DNA from: JAEUJM01 sp044221555
GTDB lineage: Bacteria; Actinomycetota; Acidimicrobiia; Acidimicrobiales; DATDAH01
Length of the DNA stretch: 64,000 bases
Assembly (NCBI GenBank): GCA_044221555.1
Contig: JBGAOY010000002.1
Location: 1 to 64,000 of the forward strand
Direction: 5' to 3'
Below are positions 24,731 through 33,632 of this stretch, in pieces. Below the pieces are notes generated by a model. It was not told the origin of the DNA. It ran no database searches and saw only the letters and a program-made list of their open reading frames with translations. The position numbers and the translations under genes are program-made. Each line of letters starts with the position of its first letter. The first letter of the stretch is position 1.

Positions 24731-25816
24731 ATGGCCGCCGCCGCTACGCCCTCGCCGGCCACGACGCGCGACCACGGGTTCCACACGCTCCGGGTCGCCC
24801 GCATGGTGGCGGAGACCGCGGACGCGGCGTCGATCGTGCTCGACGTGCCCGACGACCTGCGCGACGCGTTCACCTACCAGGCGGGTCAGTTCTGCACCTT
24901 CCGGTGCCCCATCGGCGACGACCCCGTGCTGCGCTGTTACTCGATGTCGTCGGCACCCGAGGTCGACCCGGCGCTGGCCGTCACCGTGAAGCGGGTGCCC
25001 GGAGGCCTCGTGTCGAATTGGCTGCTCGACCACCTGTCGGCCGGCGACGAGATCGACGTCACCCTCCCCGCCGGGGTGTTCTGCCTCTCCGAGGCCAGAG
25101 GGGCGGGCGATCTGGTGGTGTTCGGCGGCGGGAGCGGCATCACGCCGGTGTTCTCCCTGGTGAAGTCCGCACTGGCCACCACCGACCGCCCGGTCCGCCT
25201 GCTCTACGCCAACCGCGACCGCGACTCGGTGATCTTCGCCGCCGCGCTCGACGAGTTGCAGGCCGCCCACCCCCACCGGTTCAGGGTGCACCACCATCTC
25301 GACGCGGCGCGTGGCTACCTCGACGCCGACGCGGTGTCGGCGTTCGCCGCGGGCGTCACCGATGCCGACGTCTACCTGTGCGGTCCGACCCCGTTCATGG
25401 AGCTCGTCGAGGGGGCGCTCACCGCCGGCGGCCTGGCCGCCGACCGGATCCACATCGAGCGCTTCACCCCCGGGGCCGGCCCGGGCCCGGCGGTCGCGGC
25501 GGAGGCCACGAGCGTCGGTGGCGGGGCCGGGCCGGCGCAGATCACCATCGAGCTCAACGGTCGCACCGAGACCACCGCCCACCACCCGGGTACCACCCTG
25601 CTCCAGGCCGCTCGCCAGGCCGGTATGTCGGCGCCCTCGTCGTGCGAGTCCGGCAGCTGTGCCACGTGCATGGCGATGCTGGTGGATGGAGCCGCCAGGA
25701 TGCACGTCAACAACGCCCTCACCGACGACGAGGTGGCGGAGGGCTGGGTGCTCACCTGCCAGTCGGTGCCCACCACGCCGACGGTGCACGTCGTGTACGG
25801 CTACGAGGAGGACTGA
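24731..25816 (+). CDS. KshB-like ferredoxin-NAD reductase with C-terminal 2Fe-2S
   Basis: A 361-residue reductase for a Rieske or other oxygenase, like KshB/PaaE. Order: FAD domain with RCYSMSSAP (about 75-83), NAD domain with VVFGGGSGITPVFSLVKSA and YLCGPTPFM, then a plant-type ferredoxin domain with CESGSCATC and a later Cys in LTCQSV. Electrons flow NADH-FAD-2Fe-2S to an oxygenase. No Rieske alpha subunit is in the window; the P450s or a distant oxygenase are possible partners. ATG 24731 is used, GTG 24725 is equally possible. Confidence 0.88.
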   Translation: MAAAATPSPATTRDHGFHTLRVARMVAETADAASIVLDVPDDLRDAFTYQAGQFCTFRCPIGDDPVLRCYSMSSAPEVDPALAVTVKRVPGGLVSNWLLDHLSAGDEIDVTLPAGVFCLSEARGAGDLVVFGGGSGITPVFSLVKSALATTDRPVRLLYANRDRDSVIFAAALDELQAAHPHRFRVHHHLDAARGYLDADAVSAFAAGVTDADVYLCGPTPFMELVEGALTAGGLAADRIHIERFTPGAGPGPAVAAEATSVGGGAGPAQITIELNGRTETTAHHPGTTLLQAARQAGMSAPSSCESGSCATCMAMLVDGAARMHVNNALTDDEVAEGWVLTCQSVPTTPTVHVVYGYEED

Positions 25817-25817
25817 C

Positions 25818-26252
25818 GTGGGCGCGGCACCTATCGACGACGTCATCGAGATCGAGCAACTGCTGGCCCGCTACGCCGTGGCCATGACCAAGGACGACGT
25901 CGAGGCCGTGGTGCAGGTGTTCACGCCCGACGGCACCTACAGCGCCTTCGGCGACACCTACCCGCTGGCCGATTTCCCCACGTTGGTGACGGCGGCGCCG
26001 AAAGGGCTGTTCCTCACCGGGACGCCGGCGCTCGAGCTCGACGGCGACGAGGGCACGGGCGAGCAGCCGCTGTGCTTCGTCGACCAGGCCAACCACGACC
26101 TGCGCATCGGGTACTACACCGACACCTATCGGCGGACCGCGGCGGGGTGGCGCCTGCACACCCGATCGATGACCTTCCTGCGCCGCAGCGGCGGCCGCGA
26201 CTCGGGCCGCCCCCACGATCCCACCCGCCCGCCACCGTCGGCCGGCGACTGA
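25818..26252 (+). CDS. NTF2-like/SnoaL-like protein
   Basis: A 144-residue cone-fold protein: IEQLLARYAVAMTKDDVEAVVQVFTPDGTYSAFG is the usual helix-strand opening, split here by no odd insert, and the C-terminal strand is YTDTYRRTAAGWRLHTRSMTFLRR. Such proteins act as small isomerases, dehydratases or hydroxylase subunits. GTG 25818 directly follows the reductase stop, and an ACAD pair follows, so it is part of that operon. The last 20 residues are low complexity. Confidence 0.75.
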   Translation: MGAAPIDDVIEIEQLLARYAVAMTKDDVEAVVQVFTPDGTYSAFGDTYPLADFPTLVTAAPKGLFLTGTPALELDGDEGTGEQPLCFVDQANHDLRIGYYTDTYRRTAAGWRLHTRSMTFLRRSGGRDSGRPHDPTRPPPSAGD

Positions 26253-26263
26253 GCGGCGGCGTC

Positions 26264-27394
26264 GTGAACCTGGACGAGTTCCGCATCGGCCTCGACGCCT
26301 GGCTGGACGAGCACCTGGGCGAGCTCACCCCGGGCTATGACGGCGCGGGCACCCTGGACCAGCAGATGGCGCACCTGTCCACGGTGAAGCGCCTCACCTT
26401 CGACGCCGGCTGGATGCGCCACGGCTGGCCCGAGCGGGTGGGCGGCATCGAGGGCTCGACGCTGCTGCGGGGCTACCTGGGCGAGGCGCTCACGTCGCGT
26501 GATCTCGTCGAGCCCGGCCTGTACTCGATGACCGAGGTGCTCGCCCCCACCATGATCGACTACGCCCGGCCCGAGTTGGCCGCGGAGATGGTGCCCCGAC
26601 TGCTGCGCGGTGACGAGACGTGGTGCCAGGGCTTCTCGGAGCCGGGCACCGGCAGCAACCTGGCCGCCCTGTCGTGTCGGGCCGCCGCCGTCAACGGTGC
26701 CTGGCAGGTCACCGGCCAGAAGGTCTGGACCAGCCTGGCCCAGTACGCCCAGCGTTGCGTGCTGCTGGTGCGCACGGGCACCCCGGACTCGGCCCACCGG
26801 GGGATCACCGCGCTGTTCGTCGACATGGACAGCCCGGGCATCACCGTGCGGCCGCTCGAGACGATGCACGGCGTCGAGGAGTTCTCCGAGGTCTTCTTCG
26901 ACGACGTGGTGGTGCCCGTCGAGCGCACCCTGGGCGACGAGGGCCAGGGCTGGGCGGTCGCCATGGACCTCCTGCCCTTCGAGCGCAGCACCGCCCTGTG
27001 GCATCGCGGGGCGCTGCTGCACCGCCGCCTCTCGCAGTTGCTGGGCGCCGCGCCGCAGGGGGCGCTCGACCCCATGGAGGTGGGCGAGGTGTTCCAGCAG
27101 GTCTTCACCTTCCGGGCCCGATCACGCGCCACCCAGCACCGGCTCGACGCCGGCGATCGCCTCGGCCCCGAGACCTCGATCGACAAGGTGCTGGTCGCCA
27201 CCACGGAGCAGGCCGTGTTCGACCTGGCCGCCTCGGGCCTGCGCGACGAGGTCACCCTGGGCGACGACGCCGAGGCCGCCCGCTGGCGGTCCGAGTTCCT
27301 GTACTCCCGGGCGGCGACCATCTACGGGGGCAGCGCCGAGATCCAGCGCAACATCATCGCCCGCCGCCTCCTCGACCTGGGGCCCGACCGGTGA
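26264..27394 (+). CDS. acyl-CoA dehydrogenase, large-type subunit of a pair
   Basis: A 376-residue ACAD. Blocks: WCQGFSEPGTGSNLAALSC (FAD/acyl binding), WQVTGQKVWTSLAQ, and C-terminal YGGSAEIQRNIIARRLL. The sequence is close to the actinobacterial FadE28/FadE26 type, which forms alpha2-beta2 complexes with a second ACAD encoded next door; that partner is at 27504. The pair would oxidise a short or branched acyl chain attached to a larger ring or acid. GTG 26264 starts 12 bp after the NTF2-like gene. Confidence 0.87.
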   Translation: MNLDEFRIGLDAWLDEHLGELTPGYDGAGTLDQQMAHLSTVKRLTFDAGWMRHGWPERVGGIEGSTLLRGYLGEALTSRDLVEPGLYSMTEVLAPTMIDYARPELAAEMVPRLLRGDETWCQGFSEPGTGSNLAALSCRAAAVNGAWQVTGQKVWTSLAQYAQRCVLLVRTGTPDSAHRGITALFVDMDSPGITVRPLETMHGVEEFSEVFFDDVVVPVERTLGDEGQGWAVAMDLLPFERSTALWHRGALLHRRLSQLLGAAPQGALDPMEVGEVFQQVFTFRARSRATQHRLDAGDRLGPETSIDKVLVATTEQAVFDLAASGLRDEVTLGDDAEAARWRSEFLYSRAATIYGGSAEIQRNIIARRLLDLGPDR

Positions 27395-27408
27395 CCGCCC
27401 GTGGCGGC

Positions 27409-27458
27409 GAACTGGCGCCCGATTCGGCGGCCCTGGCGACCGGATCAGGCGCCAGTTC
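27409..27458 (+). repeat. family A palindromic element
   Basis: 50 bp, GAACTGGCGCCCGATTCGG... to ...CCAGTTC, between the two ACAD genes of this pair. Confidence 0.85.
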
Positions 27459-27503
27459 GGGAGCTGGGGTGGCAGGGGCCGAGGTCGGGCCGAGGTCGGG
27501 CCG

Positions 27504-28487
27504 ATGATCGAGGGCGACGACCTGGCGCTGCTCGAGCGCAGCCTGGCCCACGCCACCGAGGCGCACACCGGCGCCGCGCTCGATGCCGAGCTCGCCGCCC
27601 TGGGCTGGCTCGACGCCCTTCGTCACGACCCCCGCGCCGCCATCGCCACCCTGTTCACCGCGCAGGGCGCGGCGAACACGGCCTCGGGCGCGCTCGACCT
27701 GGTGCTGGCCGAGGCGCTGCTGGACGGGGGGCTCGATGCCCTGCAGCCCGATGCCGCGAGCAGCGCCGTCCTGCTGCCCCGGATCGGGTCGGGTGACCCG
27801 CCGGCGCTGCTCCTGGGCGAGCAGCTGCGCGTCGACGGCCTGGCCACCGCTGCCCTCGGCCGTCACGACACGACGATCGTGGCGGCCCGGCTCGAGGGTG
27901 AGGCGGTTGCCGTGGCGATCGAGGCCGGCCACCTCGACGTCCGCGCGGTCGGTGGGCTCGACCCCGCGCTCGGGCTGGCCGAGGTGTCGTGCGCGGTGGT
28001 CCTCACCGCCGGGTCCGTCGTCGAGCAGGTGCCCTGGGTCGACGCCGTCGCCCGGGGTCGGCTGGCCCTGGCCCACGAGCTGGTCGGCGCGTCCCGCGCC
28101 ATGCTCGTGCTGGCCCGCGCCCACGCCCTGGAACGCATCCAGTTCGGGGTGCCCCTCAGCTCGTTCCAGGCGGTGCGCCACCGCCTGGCCGAGGCGCTCG
28201 TCGCGGTCGAGTCGGCCGAGGCGGCGATCGACGGCGCCTGGCTCGACGGCACGCCCTTCACCGCCGCGGTGGCCAAGGCCGTGGCCGGCCGCAGCGCCCG
28301 AACGGTGGCCCGCCACGCCCAGCAGGTGCTGGCGGGGGTGGGCTTCACCACTGAGCACCCGTTGCACCGCCACGTGCGGCGCGTGCTCGTGCTCGACGGA
28401 TTGCTCGGCGACACCCGCACCCTCACCCGGGCGCTGGGCGAGGAGTTGCTCGCCACGGGCACGCTGCCGTCGCTCCTGCCACTCTGA
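27504..28487 (+). CDS. acyl-CoA dehydrogenase, small-type partner subunit
   Basis: A 327-residue divergent ACAD. Recognisable parts are the Arg-containing RIQFGVPLSSFQAVRHRLAEA and C-terminal GVGFTTEHPLHRHVRRVLVLDGLLG. The middle domain is shortened and lacks the SEPxAGSD block, as in the non-catalytic or half-FAD-site partner of heteromeric FadE complexes. Expected to assemble with the 26264 product. ATG 27504 lies 109 bp after that gene, separated by a family A repeat. Confidence 0.82.
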   Translation: MIEGDDLALLERSLAHATEAHTGAALDAELAALGWLDALRHDPRAAIATLFTAQGAANTASGALDLVLAEALLDGGLDALQPDAASSAVLLPRIGSGDPPALLLGEQLRVDGLATAALGRHDTTIVAARLEGEAVAVAIEAGHLDVRAVGGLDPALGLAEVSCAVVLTAGSVVEQVPWVDAVARGRLALAHELVGASRAMLVLARAHALERIQFGVPLSSFQAVRHRLAEALVAVESAEAAIDGAWLDGTPFTAAVAKAVAGRSARTVARHAQQVLAGVGFTTEHPLHRHVRRVLVLDGLLGDTRTLTRALGEELLATGTLPSLLPL

Positions 28488-28595
28488 CCCAGACGCGGGC
28501 CGATCTCGACGGCGCGACCGAGCCACGTGACGGCGGCGGCGCGCCCGGCCGTTCGCGGTCACCGACCGAGCGCTTCGGACGCGCGAGCGTACGAG

Positions 28596-29789
28596 TCAGC
28601 GGGGGAGGCCCAGCACCCGCTCGGCGATGATGTTGCGCTGGATCTGGCTGGTCCCGCCGGCGATGGTGCCCGCGAAGCTGCGCAGGTACATGTCGATCCA
28701 TGGCTTGCGGTGGACGTCGGACTGCAGCGGCGCCGGCGGCGAGCTCGGGGTCACGGGGTCGAGGCCGTCGGGCCCGAGGGACTCGAGCAGCGCCAGGTCG
28801 GCGGCTTGTCTCGCCTCCGAGCCGAGGAGCTTCAGGATCGACTGCTCGGTGGCGTCGATGCCGCGCCGGGTCTTGGCCAACGTGCGGTAGCCCAGCAGGC
28901 GCAGCGCCTGGGCGTCGATGGCCAGGGTGCCGTACCAGTCGAGCACCAGCGGGTCGTCGGCCAGGCCGTGGTCGTCGAGGGCGGCGGCGCCCCACGTCAG
29001 CGTGTAGTCGAGGCTCGACGCGAAGTTGAGCCACAGCATGGCCCGCTCGTGGCCGAGCGAGCCGTTGGCCACCCGCCACCCCTGGTTCAGCTCGCCGACC
29101 AGGTTCTCGACGGGCACCGACACGTCGTCGAAGAACACCTCGTTGAAGTCCTTGTCGTCCGGCGACACGATCGACCCGAACGGCCGCCGGGTGAGCCCGG
29201 GCGAGTCGGTGGGGATGACGAGCACGCTGATGCCCTTGTGCTTCGGCACGTCCGGGTCGGTGCGGACGAAGGTGAGGATGATGTCGGCGTCGTGCGCGCC
29301 CGAGGTCCACACCTTCTGGCCGTTGACCACGAAGTGGTCGCCGTCGCGCACGGCGCGGGTGCGCAGGCCGGCCAGGTCGGATCCGGCGTCGGGCTCACTC
29401 ATGCCCAGCGCGGCGGTGATCTCGCCCCGCAGGATGGGGACCGCCCACCGCTGCTTCTGCTCGTCGGTCCCGAACACCAGGAGCGAGGGGGCGATGATGC
29501 CGAGCCCCTGCGGGTTGAAGCTGATGTCGATGCGCCGGCGGTCGAGCTCGTCGAGGTGGACGAACTGCTCGATGAGCGAGGCGTTGCGCCCGCCGAACTC
29601 GGGCGGGTTCCCGGGGACCAGCCAGCCGGCGTCGAACAGCGTGCGTTGCCACTCGCGCGACCACGCAGGGCTGTCGGCGCTCGAGAACGAGCGCTCGGCC
29701 GTGGTGGCGGGATCGGGGGCGTGCTCGTCGAGCCAGGACGAGAATTCCCGACGGAAGGCCTCGGTGGCGTCGTCGAAGGTGAGCTTCAT
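28596..29789 (-). CDS. acyl-CoA dehydrogenase, large-type subunit of a pair
   Basis: A 397-residue ACAD with ALGMSEPDAGSDLAGLRTRA, FVVNGQKVWTSGAHDAD, and C-terminal GGTSQIQRNIIAERVLGLPR. FadE-type enzyme of polycyclic or branched acyl-CoA oxidation. ATG 29789 overlaps the stop of the upstream ACAD (ATGA), so the pair is made together. It runs convergently into the 27504 gene, with 108 bp of featureless sequence between. Confidence 0.88.
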   Translation of the reverse strand: MKLTFDDATEAFRREFSSWLDEHAPDPATTAERSFSSADSPAWSREWQRTLFDAGWLVPGNPPEFGGRNASLIEQFVHLDELDRRRIDISFNPQGLGIIAPSLLVFGTDEQKQRWAVPILRGEITAALGMSEPDAGSDLAGLRTRAVRDGDHFVVNGQKVWTSGAHDADIILTFVRTDPDVPKHKGISVLVIPTDSPGLTRRPFGSIVSPDDKDFNEVFFDDVSVPVENLVGELNQGWRVANGSLGHERAMLWLNFASSLDYTLTWGAAALDDHGLADDPLVLDWYGTLAIDAQALRLLGYRTLAKTRRGIDATEQSILKLLGSEARQAADLALLESLGPDGLDPVTPSSPPAPLQSDVHRKPWIDMYLRSFAGTIAGGTSQIQRNIIAERVLGLPR

Positions 29790-30958
29790 CGGGCTGCCTC
29801 CTGCTCGGCGCGGGCGTGGGCGATCGAGTCGGCCATGGTCGATCGGGCCACCCGGGCCCGGTGCTCCTTGCTGGTGCCGAGGAGCAGCTCGCCCGCCTTG
29901 GCCCGCTTCAGGTAGAGCTGCAGGTCGTTCTCCCAGGTGAAGCCGAGCCCACCGAAGAGCTGGATGCCGTGCTTGGCGGTGAGCCGCTGGCAGTCGCCCG
30001 CCGCGGCCTTGGCCATCGACGGCGCCACGTGGCGCCGCTCGTCGCCCTCGGCGATGGTGAGGGCGGCGAACTGGCAGAGGGCCCGGGCCCGCTCGATGGC
30101 CACGTAGACGTCGACGGCCATGTGCTTGACCGCCTGGAACGAGCCGATGGGCACGCCGAACTGCTTGCGCTGCTTCACGTGGTCGAGGACGAGGTCGAAC
30201 ACGCGCTGACAGGCGCCGACCATCACCGCCGACAGCCCGGTGACCGCCAGTTGCCCGGCGTGCGCGACGTGGGTCTCGTCGATCCCGTCGCCGTCCGGCC
30301 CCAGCAGGGCCCGCTCCCGGCGCACCCGCACCTCGTCGAAGGTCACCGCGCCGAGGTGCAGCGACCCGTCGAACGTGGCCTCCCGCGTGGTGGCGAGATC
30401 GGTGGACGGCACCACGAACACGCCCAGGCCACCGGGGGTGGCGGCGGTCGTGGGGGTGGTGCCGGTTGCGGGGATGGCGGCCACCACGGCCACCTCGTCG
30501 GCGCGGTCGCCGTCGAAGACGTGGGGGGCCGTGCCGTGCAGGAGCCAGCCGTCGCCGTCGGGCTCGGCCCGCACGGTGTCGGCCGAGAAGGCCACCGTGC
30601 CCGAGCGCCCGTCGCACACCGCCTGCAACAACCCGTGGCGCTGGTCGTCGTCGCCCGCGCTCGCCTGGATCATCGGCACGTACTGGCTGGTGGTGGCCAG
30701 GAACGGCGTCGGGTCGCCGCCCCACCCGAGCTGCTCGAGGGCGATCACCAGTTCCACCGCCGATGCGCCCGAGCCGCCATCGGCCTCGGCCACGGCCAGG
30801 CCCGTCCACTCGTTGCCCACGAGGGTGCTCCAGAAGGAGGCGCCGTCGTCGTGACCCTCCACGACGGCGCGCACGAGCGCCGGCGGGCACTCCTTGTCGA
30901 CCAGCTCGTGGATCACCTGCTGCAGAGCGTGCTGTTCGTCGGTGAGCTCGAAGTCCAC
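29786..30958 (-). CDS. acyl-CoA dehydrogenase, small-type partner subunit
   Basis: A 390-residue ACAD. Near the C-terminus RKQFGVPIGSFQAVKHMAVD carries the conserved Arg, followed by KHGIQLFGGLGFTWENDLQL and YLKRAKAGELLLGTS. It lacks the (S)EIQRN catalytic-subunit ending, so it is the partner of the 28596 product. A long Thr/Ala-rich loop (IPATGTTPTTAATPGG) sits in the middle domain. Confidence 0.85.
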   Translation of the reverse strand: MDFELTDEQHALQQVIHELVDKECPPALVRAVVEGHDDGASFWSTLVGNEWTGLAVAEADGGSGASAVELVIALEQLGWGGDPTPFLATTSQYVPMIQASAGDDDQRHGLLQAVCDGRSGTVAFSADTVRAEPDGDGWLLHGTAPHVFDGDRADEVAVVAAIPATGTTPTTAATPGGLGVFVVPSTDLATTREATFDGSLHLGAVTFDEVRVRRERALLGPDGDGIDETHVAHAGQLAVTGLSAVMVGACQRVFDLVLDHVKQRKQFGVPIGSFQAVKHMAVDVYVAIERARALCQFAALTIAEGDERRHVAPSMAKAAAGDCQRLTAKHGIQLFGGLGFTWENDLQLYLKRAKAGELLLGTSKEHRARVARSTMADSIAHARAEQEAAR

Positions 30959-31048
30959 TCAGATGCTCCTCGGGTCAGCGGTGGGGCGGGTGGCCATGAC
31001 GATCATGGGTACCCAGGATGCGGTGGTCGGCGCAACGCCACGATGCGG

Positions 31049-32278
31049 TCATCGGGGTAGCCCCAGGATGCGGGTGGCGACCAGGTTGCGCTGGATCTGC
31101 GACGTGCCGCCCATCACGCTCTGGGCCCGGCTGTAGAGGTAGACCCGCAGCCAGGTGTCGGCGGGCTGCTCGTCGGCACGCTCCTCCGCAGGTGCGCCGA
31201 TGGGCAGGCCGCTGCCGGGTAGCCCGCTGATGGGCACGCCACTGACGGGCACGCCACTGACGGGCACGCCACTGACGGGCAGGCCACCGACGGACAGGGC
31301 GGCGTGACCGACCGCCTGCTCCACCTGGGTCATCAGAAGCTTGTCCACGGAGCCCTCGGGCCCGTGGGTGACGCCGTCGAGGCGCTCGGACAGGCGCCGG
31401 CAGACGTGCAGCCGCAGCATCTCGGCCTCCACCGCGGCCCACGCCAGGTCGCGGACCTGCTCGGGGCCGTGGCGGTCGGGGTCGTCGCGCACCTGTCGGG
31501 CCAGCGCCTTCACGATCTTGCGGTAGCGGGCCACGTACCCCAGCTCGCCGGGCTCGCGCTCGTGGCTGACCACGGTCATGGCCAGCGGCCACCCCTCACC
31601 GGGCCCACCGATCATGTTCGCGGCGGGGACGCGGGCCCCGTCGAAGCGCACCTCACCGAACTCGCGGGTGATGCCGTTGATCATCTTCAGCGGTCGCTGC
31701 TCGACGCCCGGCTGGTGCATCGCCACGGCGAAGGCGGAGATGCCCTTGTGCCGGGCCGCGGCGTGATCGGTGCGGGCCAGCACGAGGCACCAGTCGGCCA
31801 GGTCGCTGTAGCTGGTCCACACCTTGCGGCCGGTGATCACGTACTCGTCGCCGTCGGGATCGGCCCGGGTGCGCAGGCCGGCCAGGTCGGACCCGGCGTC
31901 GGGCTCGCTGAAGCCCTGGCACCAGCGGTCACGACCGTTGACGATGCCGGGCAGGAAGCGGCGGCGGACGTCGTCGCGGCCGTGGCGGAGGATGCCCTGC
32001 ACCAGGTAGCCGAGGCTCGGCCGGGGCGGCGCGCCGGCCGCGGCCAACTCGTCGTCCACGATCACGTCGTAGACACTGGGCAGGCCGTGCCCGCCGATCT
32101 CGACGGGCCAGGTGAGGCCGAAGAACCCGGCGTCGTAGAGCGACTTGTGCCAGGCGGCCTGGCCCTCCCAGTAGGCGTCGGAGGTGGACGAGGTGCCGAG
32201 ATCCGGGGTGTTGTCCTCGAGCCAGTCGCGGAGGCGGGCCCGGAACGCGGCCTCGTCGGGCGAGTCACCGAAGTCCAC
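31049..32278 (-). CDS. acyl-CoA dehydrogenase with in-frame repeat insert
   Basis: A 409-residue ACAD: WCQGFSEPDAGSDLAGLRTRA, YVITGRKVWTSYSDLADWCL, and C-terminal GGTSQIQRNLVATRILGLPR. Before the last helices a 15-bp minisatellite encodes VSGVPVSGVPVSGVPISGLP, an insert not expected in the family; it sits between helices where a disordered loop could be tolerated. GTG 32278 has AAGGAGGG upstream. The partner small subunit is the upstream gene 32384, separated by a family A repeat. The resulting loop is a candidate for length variation between strains. Confidence 0.86.
   Translation of the reverse strand: MDFGDSPDEAAFRARLRDWLEDNTPDLGTSSTSDAYWEGQAAWHKSLYDAGFFGLTWPVEIGGHGLPSVYDVIVDDELAAAGAPPRPSLGYLVQGILRHGRDDVRRRFLPGIVNGRDRWCQGFSEPDAGSDLAGLRTRADPDGDEYVITGRKVWTSYSDLADWCLVLARTDHAAARHKGISAFAVAMHQPGVEQRPLKMINGITREFGEVRFDGARVPAANMIGGPGEGWPLAMTVVSHEREPGELGYVARYRKIVKALARQVRDDPDRHGPEQVRDLAWAAVEAEMLRLHVCRRLSERLDGVTHGPEGSVDKLLMTQVEQAVGHAALSVGGLPVSGVPVSGVPVSGVPISGLPGSGLPIGAPAEERADEQPADTWLRVYLYSRAQSVMGGTSQIQRNLVATRILGLPR
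31211..31285 (-). repeat. in-frame 15-bp minisatellite in ACAD gene
   Basis: Five copies of ACTGACGGGCACGCC or variants, at 31211, 31226, 31241, 31256 and 31271; each encodes about five residues of the SGVPV type. Confidence 0.9.
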
Positions 32279-32321
32279 GAGGCCCTCCTTCCTGGCCGCC
32301 GGGGCGTGCTGCCAGCAACGG

Positions 32322-32371
32322 GACCTGGCGCCCGATCTCGTGGCCCTGACCACAGGATCGGGCGCCGGTTC
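32322..32371. repeat. family A element, diverged copy
   Basis: 50 bp, GACCTGGCGCCCGATCTCG to GGGCGCCGGTTC. Diverged at both ends compared with 40552. It lies between the two ACAD genes of this pair. Confidence 0.7.
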
Positions 32372-32383
32372 GGCGGATCGTGG

Positions 32384-33439
32384 TCATGGGCCGGTGCCGA
32401 TGCCGTGGTGGGCGAGCACGCGCGCCAGGTTGGTGCCGACGTCGCCGAGCAGTTTCCCCGACACGAGGGCCCGGCGCAGGTGCACGTGGGCCAGGCACTC
32501 CCAGGTGTTGCCGATGCCGCCGTGCACCTGGATGGCGGTCTCGCACGCGTCGCGGGCCGCCCGGGTGGCGTAGGCCTTGGCCGCCGCCGCGGCGGCGAGG
32601 GCCTCGTCGGGATCGAGGGCGTCGACCGCCCAGGCCGCGTGCAGGGCGGCGCTGCGCGACCCCTCGGTGGCCACGAAGGCGTCGGCCAGCAGGTGCTGCA
32701 CGGCCTGGAACGAGCCCACCGCCACCCCGTACTGGTGGCGCTCGATGGCGTAGGCCCGGGCCAACTCGACGGCACCGTCCATGGTGCCGACCAGGTCGGC
32801 GGCGCCGGCCGCCAGGCCGAGCGCGGTCCACCCGGCGAGGGCCTGGTCGTCCAGGGGGTGGGTCTGGTCGGCGACGGGCGCGGTGCGCGTGGCTGCGGTC
32901 AGGGGGCGCAGCTGCCGGGTGAGGTCGACCGCCGCCCCGTCGGCGTCGTGATCGGGCAGGGCCACCGATGCCAGCGAGAACCCGCCGGCGGTCGGCTGGA
33001 GCACGAGTGCCGACGTGGCGCCCCGGGCGTCGATGGCGACGGCGGCGCCGGCCAGGGTGGAGCGGTCGGGGCGGGCAACGGCCGGCGCCGAGAGGTCGGG
33101 GCGAAGGGCGACGGTCTCCGGCTCGGTGGCCGCGGGCGCACCGGCGAGACGGCGCAGCTCGGCGGCGAGCGTCGGGCCGACGAAGGCCGTGTCCGCCACC
33201 GCCCGTCCGAGCACCTCGGCGACGATGCCGACCTCGACGCCCGAGGCCAGCGGCCCGTCACCCTCGGCCGCGTCCGCGGTCCGCAGCTCTCGCCAGCCGG
33301 TCGCGGCGACGGCGGTATCGAGCTTGGCGGAGCGCTCGCGGTCGCTCAGGGCGTCGACGGTGGTGGGGCCGAGGTGGTCGACGACCTGTTGGGCGGCGTC
33401 GCGTAGTGCGTGCTGCTCCGGGGACAGGCGGACGTCCAT
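32384..33439 (-). CDS. acyl-CoA dehydrogenase, small-type partner subunit
   Basis: A 351-residue ACAD with RHQYGVAVGSFQAVQHLLAD and CETAIQVHGGIGNTWECLAH, then LRRALVSGKLLGDVGTN. The middle domain is short and Ala-rich, without the SEPxAGSD motif, as in the partner subunit of heteromeric FadE enzymes. Expected to pair with the 31049 product. ATG 33439 is the natural start; upstream is an 18-bp minisatellite. Confidence 0.84.
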   Translation of the reverse strand: MDVRLSPEQHALRDAAQQVVDHLGPTTVDALSDRERSAKLDTAVAATGWRELRTADAAEGDGPLASGVEVGIVAEVLGRAVADTAFVGPTLAAELRRLAGAPAATEPETVALRPDLSAPAVARPDRSTLAGAAVAIDARGATSALVLQPTAGGFSLASVALPDHDADGAAVDLTRQLRPLTAATRTAPVADQTHPLDDQALAGWTALGLAAGAADLVGTMDGAVELARAYAIERHQYGVAVGSFQAVQHLLADAFVATEGSRSAALHAAWAVDALDPDEALAAAAAAKAYATRAARDACETAIQVHGGIGNTWECLAHVHLRRALVSGKLLGDVGTNLARVLAHHGIGTGP

Positions 33440-33460
33440 CAGCGCGACCGGCCGCCGCCG

Positions 33461-33568
33461 GCGACCGTGGCCCCGCCGGCGACCGTGGCCCCGCCCACGA
33501 CCGTGGCCCCGCCCACGACCGTGGCCCCGCCGGCGACCGTGGCCCCGCCGGCGACCGTGGCCCCGCCC
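33461..33568. repeat. 18-bp minisatellite, six copies
   Basis: Six units of GCGACCGTGGCCCCGCCG with G/A and G/C variants, filling most of the spacer between the ACAD and CoA ligase genes. Confidence 0.92.
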
Positions 33569-33632
33569 ACGCCCCACCCGCCGGCGGGTGGCGCGACGTT
33601 CGGCGCGGAGCTCGTGGTCGTGGCGTCGCGCA

